Positions 43,194 to 52,650 are shown, numbered from the stretch's first letter. The stretch is DNA of 56,471 bases from an uncultured bacterium (GCA_905216155.1 CAJMSU010000008.1:1-56471), one strand, 5' to 3'. Program-made: numbers and translations. Notes: a model not told the origin generated them from the letters alone.

Positions 43194-44921
43194 TTGAATA
43201 ATGAACTTACAAATATTATTAGAAGTAAAACGGATATAGTAGATATAATAGGTGAGAGAATCCCTTTAGTAGCACGTGGTAAAAATTTTTTTGGAGTATG
43301 TCCTTTTCATGATGATTCCAATCCCTCACTTTGCGTATCAAGAGAAAAACAAATATATACATGCTTTTCATGTCACGCAACCGGAAATGTCTATACTTTT
43401 TTAATGAACTATGAACATATGGAATTTAAAGAAGTGTTAAAATATCTTGGTGAAAAAGTTGGTGTTGATGTAGCTGGAATTAATATAAAAAGAAAAGATA
43501 CGAAATTTGAAAAACTCTATGAAGCATACCAATTTAGTTTAAAATATTATGAAAATAACTTACACACAAAATTTGGTGAAACTGCTCGTAAATATTTAGC
43601 ATCCAGAAAAATAGATGATGAATTGATAAAAGAATTTCAAATAGGACTTTCCCTAGATACAAGAGATGATTTAACAAAATTATTATTAAACAAAAAATAT
43701 GAATTAAAAACACTTAATAGTATTGGCTTATCAGTAGATGATAGAGATATCTATATTGATAGAATAATGTTCCCATTATATGATGTAAATGGCCGAGTTG
43801 TTGGTTTTAGTGGAAGAATATATAAAGATAATTCCAAAAATAAATATTTAAATACTAAAGAAACAAGTATATTTAAAAAAGGACAACTTTTATATCATTA
43901 TCATATTGCCAAAGAAGAGTGTAGAACTAAAAAAAGTGTTATAATCATGGAAGGTTTTATGGATATTATAAGAGCTAGTAGTATTGGTGTTAAAAATACG
44001 ATTGCTCTTATGGGAACTGCTATGACACATGAACAGGTAAATCTTATAAAAAGATTATCTAAAAATGTAATTTTATGCCTAGATGGTGATAGTGCTGGAG
44101 TAAAAGCTACACTTAGTATTGGAGAAACATTACAAAGTAGTGGTTTTTCTGTAAAAGTATTAAGCTTACCTGATCCAGATGACCCAGATACATTTATATT
44201 AAAAAATGGTAAAGATAGATTTATTGGACTTATGGATAGTGCTATAAACTTTAGTGATTTTAAACTAAATAAGCTAAGACAATCAGTTGATTTTAGAAGT
44301 GATATAGAAAAAGCTAATTATATTAATAAAGTTTTAGAGGAAGCCATAAAACTAGATGATCCTATAAGAATTGAAATAATGCTTAAAAAACTTGCAAAAG
44401 AGTTCGATATAGGGTATAATACACTGGAAATACGGTTTAATAGTTTGAAGGGCGAAAAAGAAAAAGAAAAAAAGCCAATAGTAGTAGATAAGTTAACTAA
44501 ACCTAAAAGAAAAAATAAGTATGAAAAAGCCATGGAACAAATTCTTTATTTTATGTTAAATAATGACTGGGTAATTACTTTATTTGAAAAGGAAAAAATA
44601 ATTTTTCCTAATGATAAGAGTAGACTATTAGCTAGTGAGATAGCTTATTATTATACACAAAATGGGAACATTAATGTTGCTGATTTTTATACTTATATTC
44701 AAGATAAGGATGAAATAGTTTCATTACTGAATGAAATACTTGCTTCTAATTATTTGGAAACAACAACAAAAGATGATTTAATTTTATATTTTAAAGTAGT
44801 TAAAGAATATGGCAAAAAGCGTGAAATTAAAAGACTTACTGATGCAATGAAAAAAGAAGTAGATCCAATAGAGCAAGCAAAAATTGCAAATAAAATTAGA
44901 AGTTTACGAATAGGAGAATAG
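43194..44921 (+). CDS. dnaG: DNA primase
   Basis: 575 residues, TTG start at 43194 after GGAGTGAT. CHC2 zinc finger CPFHDDSNPSL...CFSCHATGN (about 37-65), TOPRIM domain with IMEGFMDIIR, LMGTAMT and LDGDSAGVKA, and a C-terminal helicase-binding domain. Makes replication primers. Operon with rpoD and trmK, as in Bacillus. Confidence 0.96.
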   Translation: MNNELTNIIRSKTDIVDIIGERIPLVARGKNFFGVCPFHDDSNPSLCVSREKQIYTCFSCHATGNVYTFLMNYEHMEFKEVLKYLGEKVGVDVAGINIKRKDTKFEKLYEAYQFSLKYYENNLHTKFGETARKYLASRKIDDELIKEFQIGLSLDTRDDLTKLLLNKKYELKTLNSIGLSVDDRDIYIDRIMFPLYDVNGRVVGFSGRIYKDNSKNKYLNTKETSIFKKGQLLYHYHIAKEECRTKKSVIIMEGFMDIIRASSIGVKNTIALMGTAMTHEQVNLIKRLSKNVILCLDGDSAGVKATLSIGETLQSSGFSVKVLSLPDPDDPDTFILKNGKDRFIGLMDSAINFSDFKLNKLRQSVDFRSDIEKANYINKVLEEAIKLDDPIRIEIMLKKLAKEFDIGYNTLEIRFNSLKGEKEKEKKPIVVDKLTKPKRKNKYEKAMEQILYFMLNNDWVITLFEKEKIIFPNDKSRLLASEIAYYYTQNGNINVADFYTYIQDKDEIVSLLNEILASNYLETTTKDDLILYFKVVKEYGKKREIKRLTDAMKKEVDPIEQAKIANKIRSLRIGE

Positions 44922-44923
44922 TT

Positions 44924-46015
44924 ATGGTTGGAGAAATTAAAACAATTGAAGAAAGAAGAAAAAAATTACTAGCGTTAGGTAAAAAACAAGGATATGTTAC
45001 ATATGAACAATTAGCAGGAGAATTAAAAGGATTAGAAATAGACAGTGATACATTAGATGACTTATATAATTTTTTAACAGAAAATGAAATAGATATTGTA
45101 TCAGAAGATGGTACAGATGATGCTTCTGGTGAAGAAATTACTGATAATGTAAATGTTGAAGATTTAACTTTATCAAAAGATGTTAAAATTAATGACCCTG
45201 TTAGAATGTATTTAAAAGAAATAGGTAGAATTAATTTGCTTACATCAGATGAAGAATTTGAATATGCAATTCGTGCTGAAGAGGGAGATGAAGAAGCTAA
45301 AAGAATGCTTGCTGAATCTAATCTTCGTTTAGTAGTATCAATCGCAAAAAGATATGTTGGACGTGGAATGCTATTTCTTGATTTAATTCAAGAAGGAAAC
45401 ATAGGTCTAATGAAAGCTGTAGACAAGTTTGATCCATCAAAAGGTTATAAATTTTCAACATACGCAACATGGTGGATAAGACAAGCTATAACACGTGCTA
45501 TAGCCGATCAAGCTAGAACCATTCGTGTTCCAGTACATATGGTTGAAACAATCAATAAACTTGCTCGTGTTCAAAGACAATTAACACAAGAATTAAATCG
45601 CGAACCTACAGATGAAGAAATAGCCAAAAAACTTGGTATAACAATTGAAAAAGTTCGTGAAGTTTATAAAATTTCTCAAGATCCAGTGTCACTTGAAACA
45701 CCAATTGGTGAAGAAGATGATTCACACTTAGGAGACTTTATCAAAGATGAAAGAACTATGGGGCCAGAAGAATACGCTACTATAGAAATGTTAAAAGAAG
45801 AACTTCAAGGTGTACTTGGTACATTAACTGAAAGAGAAGAAAAAGTTTTAAGACTTAGATTCGGGCTTGATGATGGTCAATGCAGAACCTTAGAAGAAGT
45901 TGGACAAATTTTTGGTGTAACTAGAGAAAGAATAAGACAAATAGAAGCTAAAGCTTTAAGAAAATTAAGACATCCATCACGTTCTCGTAAATTAAAGGAT
46001 TTTCTAACTGACTAA
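44924..46015 (+). CDS. rpoD: Primary sigma factor SigA
   Basis: 363 residues. Short acidic region 1.1, region 2 with LRLVVSIAKRYVGRGMLFLDLIQEGN and FSTYATWWIRQAI, region 3 and region 4 with VTRERIRQIEAKALRKLRHP. Recognises the TTGACA/TATAAT promoters seen throughout this window. AGGAG precedes ATG 44924. Confidence 0.98.
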   Translation: MVGEIKTIEERRKKLLALGKKQGYVTYEQLAGELKGLEIDSDTLDDLYNFLTENEIDIVSEDGTDDASGEEITDNVNVEDLTLSKDVKINDPVRMYLKEIGRINLLTSDEEFEYAIRAEEGDEEAKRMLAESNLRLVVSIAKRYVGRGMLFLDLIQEGNIGLMKAVDKFDPSKGYKFSTYATWWIRQAITRAIADQARTIRVPVHMVETINKLARVQRQLTQELNREPTDEEIAKKLGITIEKVREVYKISQDPVSLETPIGEEDDSHLGDFIKDERTMGPEEYATIEMLKEELQGVLGTLTEREEKVLRLRFGLDDGQCRTLEEVGQIFGVTRERIRQIEAKALRKLRHPSRSRKLKDFLTD

Positions 46016-46677
46016 TGAAAATAAATAATAGATTAAAAAAAATAGGAGATTTAGTTGATGCTAACTCCTTTTGTTTAGATGTTGGTTGTGATCATGCTCT
46101 TTTAGATATATATTTAGTAAAAAAAAATATGAACATTAAACCAGTAGCATCAGATGTCAAAACAGGACCCCTAGAAAAAGCCAAAGAAAATATAAAAAAA
46201 GAAAAAATGGATGGAAAAATAGAATTAAGACTAGGAGATGGACTAGATACTTATACCGACCCAATTGATACTGTAATTATTTCTGGTATGGGTGGTAGAA
46301 ATATGATAGGTATTTTTAAAAATAATTTAGAAGTACTAAAAAAAATAGATACAATAATCATTAGTCCTAACAATTATCAAATGGATGTAAAAAAATTTCT
46401 TGTTCACTCTGGTTTCTATATAGAATATGAGTCATTAGTAAAAGAGGGCAAATTCATCTATCAAATAATAAAATTAAAAAAAGGCCATAAAAGATATAGT
46501 AAAAAAGATTTATTCTTTGGACCATATCTACTAGAAAATAAAGATAAGCTTTTTAATGAATATTATGATCGAGAATTAAAAAGTAGAGAAATACTAATTA
46601 AAGTTTTACCAAAAAATTATAGAATAAAAAAACTAATTATAAAAAAAGAAATAAAATTAATAAAAAGTGTTTTATAA
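46015..46677 (+). CDS. trmK: tRNA (adenine22-N1)-methyltransferase TrmK
   Basis: 220 residues. SAM-binding LDVGCDHALLDIYL, DVKTGPLEKA and ISGMGGRNM, then ISPNNYQMDVKKFLV; matches YqfN/TrmK, which makes m1A22 in tRNA-Ser and -Tyr. Overlaps the rpoD stop by one base (TAATG), the usual arrangement after rpoD. Confidence 0.92.
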   Translation: MKINNRLKKIGDLVDANSFCLDVGCDHALLDIYLVKKNMNIKPVASDVKTGPLEKAKENIKKEKMDGKIELRLGDGLDTYTDPIDTVIISGMGGRNMIGIFKNNLEVLKKIDTIIISPNNYQMDVKKFLVHSGFYIEYESLVKEGKFIYQIIKLKKGHKRYSKKDLFFGPYLLENKDKLFNEYYDRELKSREILIKVLPKNYRIKKLIIKKEIKLIKSVL

Positions 46678-46711
46678 AAAAATAAAAGTCATCAAGAACT
46701 TTTATTTTTTT
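46676..46711. terminator. Long bidirectional terminator
   Basis: A 14-base arm (46676-46689, A-rich, ending AAAAGT) pairs with 46698-46711 (starting ACTTTT), loop of eight. Serves trmK and the ClpX-like gene. Confidence 0.88.
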
Positions 46712-48339
46712 AATGTATATATTTTGTTATTAGTAACAGTATCTTTTGTTACTAACATTTCTCTATATTTTCCCAAATTTTTCTTTCTTTGTAAGTCAAA
46801 TTCAGCTAATTCTAAAGACTTATCTATAATTCCCTTTAAACTTCTAGCGCCAGTTTTTAAATTATAAGCTACATCTATTAATTCATCTATATATTCCATA
46901 TCACATACAAGATCAATATTAAAATCTCTTTTTAGTCTTGCTTTTTCTATAAGTAGAGGTGATATTTTTGATTTCAATAAAATATTTTTTAACTGGTTTT
47001 TAGATAATTCATTATAAACATATGTAATTGGCAATCTTCCAATTAATTCTTTTTTCATACCATAATTTATTAGATCTTGAGTAGTATAATTTTTTATTTC
47101 TTGTTGACCATAATCATTTCCAAAACCTATCTGTAGATTTTTACTTTCTAATTCTATATCCTCAAAAGCACCACCACAAAATATGCTCATCAAAGATGTA
47201 TTTAGTTTTTCATAATATCTAAATCTAGTTTCTACATCATAAATATGTCCCTCTAGAAATTTTAATAATTGTGGTTGAGCATTAACAGCGTTATCTGACT
47301 TAGTACCTTTAGTAGCAATTTTATCTATTTCATCAATAAATACAATACCATTCTCTGCCATTTTTATATCTTTATTAGCATTGCCATATATTGTTTTTAA
47401 TAAATCTTCCATATCTTTTCCAACATATCCAACAGCACTCAAATCTGGAGCCGAATAATTAGTATACGGAACCTTTAAGTACTCTGCGATTAATCTAAAA
47501 GTTTCTGTTTTACCAGAACCAGATGGTCCAATTATTAATGCCTTTTTAATTTCTTTAGGATTTCTTGTTTTATAATTCATAGCAATAGTATTAATAATTC
47601 CTTTTAAATTATCATCCTGACCATATATTCTTTCACTCAAAAAATCATTCAATTCATCAACATCTATATCTAATCTATAATCGTTTTGATTAGAATCAAT
47701 CCCCATATAAACATTCTTACCTTTAATTTTTGCCTTTTCGCAAGGCGTAACTATAGATATTTTTGATATTGTATTATTACTATCAATCTCAATTTTATCT
47801 ACCATATCAAGACTAGCATTTTCAGTAATTTTTTTGAATTTATCCAATCTTTCGCCTAGAACCTTTAAGTAGTCAATCATTTCATCTTTATCTTTACACT
47901 TTAGTAAATAATTTAATCTATCTTTTGTTAATTGAACTACATCATTATCACTATTTCTCTTATATATTGGATTTTTAAACGTATTTTGCAAATTTGATTT
48001 ATGTATAGGTAATACTTCTATAATTTGTTTTTCCCTATTTTTAAATCCAAAATGAATATAATCTTTTACTTCTTCAAAAAAAACATCCCTACATAACTTA
48101 AAGTCACTTTCTAAATAACAATCATATCTTGCTTTTAAATCATTTTTTGTAATTGCATAATAATATAAATGTTCACTATTATTTTCTATATTATAATCAT
48201 TAATACTATCAAGTTCTATATCATTAGTTATAAACTTATTATTTGAAATAGTACCCTCAACAATCTTATAAGGTTTAAAAAAGTATAAGTTATTATCAAT
48301 CCTCTCCTTAGAAAAAACAACTCCAACGTACTTATCCAT
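46702..48339 (-). CDS. ClpX-like AAA+ unfoldase with an unrelated N-terminal domain
   Basis: 545 residues. From about 230 on it follows ClpX: YGQDDNLKGI, Walker A GPSGSGKT (271-278), pore loop GYVG (304-307), Walker B FIDEID (334-339), CGGAFEDIE, IGFG (404-407, the ClpP-docking loop of ClpX), GRLPITYVYNEL with Arg finger and sensor 2 TGARS (496-500). The first 230 residues have no ClpX zinc finger; they are an unrecognised alpha/beta region followed by basic helices. Likely a specialised ClpP-linked unfoldase, or a stand-alone remodeller, with a different substrate choice. Single gene with AGGAAGTGG before ATG 48339. Confidence 0.8.
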   Translation of the reverse strand: MDKYVGVVFSKERIDNNLYFFKPYKIVEGTISNNKFITNDIELDSINDYNIENNSEHLYYYAITKNDLKARYDCYLESDFKLCRDVFFEEVKDYIHFGFKNREKQIIEVLPIHKSNLQNTFKNPIYKRNSDNDVVQLTKDRLNYLLKCKDKDEMIDYLKVLGERLDKFKKITENASLDMVDKIEIDSNNTISKISIVTPCEKAKIKGKNVYMGIDSNQNDYRLDIDVDELNDFLSERIYGQDDNLKGIINTIAMNYKTRNPKEIKKALIIGPSGSGKTETFRLIAEYLKVPYTNYSAPDLSAVGYVGKDMEDLLKTIYGNANKDIKMAENGIVFIDEIDKIATKGTKSDNAVNAQPQLLKFLEGHIYDVETRFRYYEKLNTSLMSIFCGGAFEDIELESKNLQIGFGNDYGQQEIKNYTTQDLINYGMKKELIGRLPITYVYNELSKNQLKNILLKSKISPLLIEKARLKRDFNIDLVCDMEYIDELIDVAYNLKTGARSLKGIIDKSLELAEFDLQRKKNLGKYREMLVTKDTVTNNKIYTLKK

Positions 48340-48393
48340 ATAGCCACTTCCTTTTGGTTACATATTATAACTTTTTTTAGTATTAATTGCAAT

Positions 48394-48426
48394 AAAAAAA
48401 GAATTGATCCTTAATAAAATCAATTC
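48394..48426 (-). terminator. Terminator of the TIGR04086-like gene
   Basis: Minus strand: GAATTGAT (48426-48419) pairs with ATCAATTC (48408-48401), followed by seven T. Confidence 0.8.
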
Positions 48427-48427
48427 C

Positions 48428-48793
48428 TTATTTATCCTTTTTCTTATTAATACCATAAGTTGCCCCATAAATAGAAGTTACCATAATTATAAGATAGTAT
48501 ATTATTATTTTAAGAGAAATTGGTGATGAAGTAATAAGTGATAATATTAAAAATAAAGATATTATTATTAAACTAAATTTTATTCCCTCTAAAAAACCAA
48601 ATTTATCTTTTTTAATACCTAAAATAAATGTCTGGATAAAGATATTTATAAGTAATATTAATATTTGTAGTATATTAAAAGTAGTATCATTTATTAAATT
48701 AAAATAATAAAAAACAACTGCAATAGTTAAACATATAAAAATAGATATTAATAGCCATAATAGTCTTTTTCCATAAAGTTTTAAATAAGTCAT
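48428..48793 (-). CDS. TIGR04086/YrzE-like four-helix membrane protein
   Basis: 121 residues from ATG 48793, which has GAGGTGG at the right distance; an earlier in-frame start is unlikely. Four membrane helices and a short end SIYGATYGINKKK, like the GxxGxxxG ending of TIGR04086 proteins that occur near yajC/secD in Bacillus. Function unknown. Divergent from the DUF421 gene. Confidence 0.6.
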   Translation of the reverse strand: MTYLKLYGKRLLWLLISIFICLTIAVVFYYFNLINDTTFNILQILILLINIFIQTFILGIKKDKFGFLEGIKFSLIIISLFLILSLITSSPISLKIIIYYLIIMVTSIYGATYGINKKKDK

Positions 48794-48868
48794 TAATTCC
48801 ACCTCAATAAAATTTATGTTTTTGTATAAAGTTTTATGAAACATATCACAATAATAATGGGTGATAAA

Positions 48869-49513
48869 ATGGTTTATTTAATAGTTTTAGGTAAGACTTT
48901 GTTTTTTTATTTAATTATTACTATCATTTATAGAATAATGGGAAAAAGAGAAGTAGGGGAACTTTCTGTAATGGATTTAATAGTATCTATTTTTATTGCT
49001 GAATTAGCAGCTATTTCTATAGACAAATATGATGAAAATATTTTTATCTCACTAGTACCAATGATGGTTTTAGTTATTATTCAAATAATACTTGCAAAAA
49101 TTTCTCTAAAAAGTCCTAAATTTAGAAGTGTAGTAGATGGAGATCCTTCTATTATTATAAATAGAGGTATTATAAATTTTAAAGAAATGCTTAAACAAAG
49201 ATATAATTTAGATGACTTACTAGTACAACTTAGAAGTCATGGTATAAAATCAATTGAAGAAGTTGATTATGCTATACTTGAAACTAGTGGTAGATTATCA
49301 GTATTTAAAAAAGAAGATGATAAAAATAGAAATTACCCATTACCAATCATTATAGATGGAGAAGTACAAGATGATGTTTTAATTCAAATAAATAAAGATA
49401 AAAAATGGTTAATGAATGCTTGTATGTTAGAAGGGTATAGCCTAGAAGATGTATTTTATGGTTTTTATAAGGGAAAAAGATTATTTTTAATAAAAAAAGA
49501 AAATGTAAAATAA
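48869..49513 (+). CDS. DUF421 (YetF-type) membrane protein
   Basis: 214 residues from ATG 48869 behind GGGTGAT. Three membrane helices, with the family mark TIIYRIMGKREVGELSVMDLIVSIFIAELAA (read as GKREVGEL and SVMDLI), then a cytoplasmic domain: GDPSIIINRGIINFKEM, LLVQLRSHGIKSIEEVDYAILE. Family members occur in spore formers and help heat/germination traits in some Bacillus; the biochemistry is unclear. Confidence 0.88.
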   Translation: MVYLIVLGKTLFFYLIITIIYRIMGKREVGELSVMDLIVSIFIAELAAISIDKYDENIFISLVPMMVLVIIQIILAKISLKSPKFRSVVDGDPSIIINRGIINFKEMLKQRYNLDDLLVQLRSHGIKSIEEVDYAILETSGRLSVFKKEDDKNRNYPLPIIIDGEVQDDVLIQINKDKKWLMNACMLEGYSLEDVFYGFYKGKRLFLIKKENVK

Positions 49514-49579
49514 TAAAGTTGTAATATAAAATGACATTATTTTTACTTTCTATTTAGTATTATTATTTTGGTGATAATA

Positions 49580-50749
49580 ATGAATAGATATATATTTCTA
49601 ATAATAATTATGATAATTATTTTAAATCTAATATTTATCAATGATTCCAAAGATTTAGATAGAACATATAAAGATGAAACGAGATCTATATTTATAAGCT
49701 ATATAGAACTTTCCAAATATATAAATAATAACGACGTAATAAATAGTAAAAAAAATATAAAAAAAATGATTAACAATACAGAAAAACTAGGCCTAAATAC
49801 TATAATATTACAAGTTAGAAGTATGTCTGATGCAATATATAAATCTAATATTTATCCATGTTGTAGCTATATTTGTGGAAGCGAAGATAATAAGCTTAAT
49901 TTTGATATTTTGAAATATTTTATAAAAGAATCTAAAAAGAAAAATATTAAAGTAATAGCGTGGATTAATCCGTATAGAGTAAGAAGTGCCACTAGTAATG
50001 TACCTATTACCAGTAATAATCCTGTATATAAATATATTGGTACAGACGTCTTATATGAAAAAAATGGAATTTATTTAAATCCTGCTAAAAATGAAAGTAT
50101 TAATTTAATAGTAGATGGAGTTTTAGAAATAGTTAAAAACTACGATGTAGATGGTATTTTATTTGATGATTATTTTTATCCTGATCTTGAAGTAGATATT
50201 AATAACTACGCTGAATATCAAAAAGGAAATAAAGATAAAGATATTAATTCTTATAGACTTGATAATGTTAGTAGAATGGTAGAAAAAGTCCATAAAACAT
50301 GTAAAAAATATAATAAAACTTTTGGTGTTAGTCCAGATGGTAATATGGAGAATAATTATAATAGACACTTTGCTGATGTAAAAAAATGGGGTAGTAGTAA
50401 TAAATATGTCGATTATTTAATGCCACAAATATATTATGGGTTCTATAATGAAACAAAATCATTTAATAATGTTATTCATGAATGGGACGACATAATAAAG
50501 TGTGATGATGTTAAGCTTATGATTGCTCTTGCATTTTATAAAGTAGGTAGTTTTGATAAATATGCAAATAGTGGAAGTGAAGAATGGATTTTAAATAATG
50601 ACATAATAAAAAGAGAAATAATACTTTCTAGAAACTTAAAAAATTATCAGGGTTTTTCCTTATTTAGATATGATTATTTATTTAATAGTGAGTTAAAAAC
50701 GACAACAACTGTTAAGGAAATTGAAAATATAAAAGAAATACTAAATTAA
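49580..50749 (+). CDS. Family 10 glycosyl hydrolase-like (GHL10/DUF187) exported protein
   Basis: 389 residues from ATG 49580 (GGTGAT). Signal anchor of about 5-24, then a TIM-barrel: SIFISYIELSKYI, LGLNTIILQVRSMSDAIYKS, VIAWINPYRVRS, DVDGILFDDYFYP (catalytic-type Asp), GVSPDGNM, DYLMPQIYYGF and a final GFSLFRYDYL. The related YngK/GHL10 enzymes act on wall or other surface glycans. Acts outside the membrane; substrate unknown. Confidence 0.85.
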   Translation: MNRYIFLIIIMIIILNLIFINDSKDLDRTYKDETRSIFISYIELSKYINNNDVINSKKNIKKMINNTEKLGLNTIILQVRSMSDAIYKSNIYPCCSYICGSEDNKLNFDILKYFIKESKKKNIKVIAWINPYRVRSATSNVPITSNNPVYKYIGTDVLYEKNGIYLNPAKNESINLIVDGVLEIVKNYDVDGILFDDYFYPDLEVDINNYAEYQKGNKDKDINSYRLDNVSRMVEKVHKTCKKYNKTFGVSPDGNMENNYNRHFADVKKWGSSNKYVDYLMPQIYYGFYNETKSFNNVIHEWDDIIKCDDVKLMIALAFYKVGSFDKYANSGSEEWILNNDIIKREIILSRNLKNYQGFSLFRYDYLFNSELKTTTTVKEIENIKEILN

Positions 50750-50779
50750 TTGCCTATGTATTTAAAAATATGATATAAT
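50750..50779 (+). promoter_or_regulatory. Promoter of the first pilin gene
   Basis: TTGCCT (50750-50755), 18 bases, TATAAT (50774-50779) with TG two bases before it (extended -10). Confidence 0.6.
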
Positions 50780-50797
50780 TTATTAAGGTGATATCAT

Positions 50798-51361
50798 ATG
50801 AAAAATAGAAAAGGTTTTACTTTAATTGAATTATTAGCTGCAATGGTTATACTTGGAATCATATCAGCAGTTGCAATACCAAATGTTATGGGAATTCTTA
50901 ATAATAGTCGTAACAGTCAATATGTAAGTGATGCAAAAAAACTAATTTCTCTTGCTGAATATAAGTTTAGGAGTTCTTCAAATATAAAAAAGCCGGATGA
51001 TACATATGGAACATTGTTAACTCTTAATTACTTAGATAATTCAGAGTTTGATGAAGCTCCTAACGGTGGTAAGTATGATGTTAATGATTCATATGTTTTA
51101 ATTAAAAAAAACGGTAATAATTTTGATTATTATGTTCAATTAATTGAAAAACTAGATGATAATAGCAAAAAAGGAATATCACAAGTATCATATAATGATT
51201 TATACAGTGAAAATTCAAAAGATATAACTTCAAGAGATACTTTTTATCAAGTTTCAGCAAGAGCTGAAGAAAATAGTTCTAGCAATGGTATTATATCAGC
51301 ATCATACTGTGAAAAGTGTTCAGAACAATATCCAAAATTTTATTGGTATGGTAAAAAATAA
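50798..51361 (+). CDS. Type IV pilin-like protein 1
   Basis: 187 residues. Prepilin leader MKNRKG, cut before Phe by a prepilin peptidase, then FTLIELLAAMVILGIISAVAIPNV, with Glu5. A single N-terminal helix carries a globular C-terminal part with Cys pair SYCEKCSEQ near the end. Type IV pilus or Com/Gsp pseudopilin. Own promoter; AGGTGAT before ATG. No assembly ATPase, platform protein or prepilin peptidase in the window. Confidence 0.88.
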   Translation: MKNRKGFTLIELLAAMVILGIISAVAIPNVMGILNNSRNSQYVSDAKKLISLAEYKFRSSSNIKKPDDTYGTLLTLNYLDNSEFDEAPNGGKYDVNDSYVLIKKNGNNFDYYVQLIEKLDDNSKKGISQVSYNDLYSENSKDITSRDTFYQVSARAEENSSSNGIISASYCEKCSEQYPKFYWYGKK

Positions 51362-51446
51362 ATAGTATATTAATAATATTATTTGTTTTTTTATTGTCAG
51401 ATAATATGTAAAATAATAAAAAAGTTATAAATAAATATTTTTTTAT

Positions 51447-51475
51447 TTGCATTTTATATTTTTATAGTATATAAT
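51447..51475 (+). promoter_or_regulatory. Promoter of pilin genes 2-3
   Basis: TTGCAT (51447-51452), 17 bases, TATAAT (51470-51475). Confidence 0.7.
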
Positions 51476-51510
51476 CAATATTGTAAGACAAAATAAGGAG
51501 GAAAGTTATA

Positions 51511-52038
51511 ATGAAAAAATTAAATAAAAAAGGTTTTACTTTAATTGAATTATTAGCCGTTATCGTAATTATGGGTATTTTAATGATGGTAGCAATTCCA
51601 GCGGTATCAAAGTACATGGAAAATTCAAGAAAGGATACATATGTTCAAACTGTAAAACAGTATGTGTCAGCAGTTGAGACTGCGTATAGTGGTGATATGC
51701 TTGAATGTCAACAACCAACTGAAAATTATCATTATATTTCAATGCAAGAAGCAAGAACTTTATTAGAAAAAGGAGGAAGTTCTCCATATGATAAAAAAGC
51801 ACTTGATGGTATGATTTTTATAATAGATGATGGCAACGGTAATGTTACATTTAATGTATGGTCAACTGATTCTAAAAAAAATAGTATTAAATATGGATTA
51901 TATAATGATTTAGACAGAAAATCAGTATTGAAAGAAGGATTACCTTTTACACCTATTAAACAGGGAACAAGTAGCTTTTATTATTCTGGCTTTGATAATT
52001 CAATGAAATTTACTTATTATGGCTGTTCTGCAAAATAA
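51511..52038 (+). CDS. Type IV pilin-like protein 2
   Basis: 175 residues. Leader MKKLNKKG then FTLIELLAVIVIMG and a long helix to AVSKYMENSRKD. The head contains EKGGSSPYDKKALDGMI and a terminal TYYGCSAK. The first 45 codons are nearly the same as in the third pilin, so a recent duplication. The strong binding site AAGGAGGAAAG indicates high expression. C-terminal head is distinct from pilin 3, so different exposed surfaces share one stalk. Confidence 0.9.
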   Translation: MKKLNKKGFTLIELLAVIVIMGILMMVAIPAVSKYMENSRKDTYVQTVKQYVSAVETAYSGDMLECQQPTENYHYISMQEARTLLEKGGSSPYDKKALDGMIFIIDDGNGNVTFNVWSTDSKKNSIKYGLYNDLDRKSVLKEGLPFTPIKQGTSSFYYSGFDNSMKFTYYGCSAK

Positions 52039-52057
52039 TATTATTAGTTTTGCAGGA
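52026..52057 (+). promoter_or_regulatory. Inter-pilin hairpin
   Basis: CTGCAAAA (52028-52035) pairs with TTTTGCAG (52048-52055), with weaker pairs outside. It overlaps the stop region of pilin 2 and lacks a T-run, so it is more an RNA processing or stability element than a full terminator. Confidence 0.45.
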
Positions 52058-52111
52058 CTTTATTAATAACATAATCTATATGAGAAGTAGATTAATATAT
52101 GGAGGAAGAAA

Positions 52112-52630
52112 ATGAAAAAATTAAATGAAAGTGGTTTTACATTAATTGAGTTATTAGCCGTTATTGTTATTATGGGGATATTAATGATGGTAGCAATACC
52201 TGCTGTATCAAAATATATGGAAAATTCAAGAAAAGATGCTTTTATAGATACTTTAAGTCAATATGCAGATGCCACTAGAAAGAGTCTAGCAGCTGGAAGC
52301 GTTTATTGTAAAGGTGTTCCTGTTACTGAAGAAGATTATGGCACTATTTCTGTTAGTACTAATCCTAGTGATGACGTTGCATATAGCAATTATAAAGCAC
52401 TATTAAAAAATGGTGGTAAATCTCCTTGGGGTAATAAGGACTTAAAAGGATATATAGAGTTTTCTAGTATGTATGGCCCAGCACGTAATATATATGTATC
52501 TATAGGCGACGGATCAAAATATATGGGTCTTGCTTATGGTGGTGGTATTGATGCTGGAAGTATGGGAAGAAGTAGTATTCTTAATAAAACTAATTTAAGT
52601 CTCGGTTCTGGAACTTGTCAAATAAAGTAA
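52112..52630 (+). CDS. Type IV pilin-like protein 3
   Basis: 172 residues. Leader MKKLNESG then FTLIELLAVIVIMG. The residue before the cleaved Gly is Ser instead of the usual Lys/Arg. The head shares the KNGGKSPWGNKDLKGYI block with pilin 2 and ends in LGSGTCQIK; a Gly-rich loop (AYGGGIDAGSMG) is unique. GGAGGAAG before ATG 52112. Same operon as pilin 2. Confidence 0.9.
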   Translation: MKKLNESGFTLIELLAVIVIMGILMMVAIPAVSKYMENSRKDAFIDTLSQYADATRKSLAAGSVYCKGVPVTEEDYGTISVSTNPSDDVAYSNYKALLKNGGKSPWGNKDLKGYIEFSSMYGPARNIYVSIGDGSKYMGLAYGGGIDAGSMGRSSILNKTNLSLGSGTCQIK

Positions 52631-52650
52631 TATAATTTTGTGTATTATAG

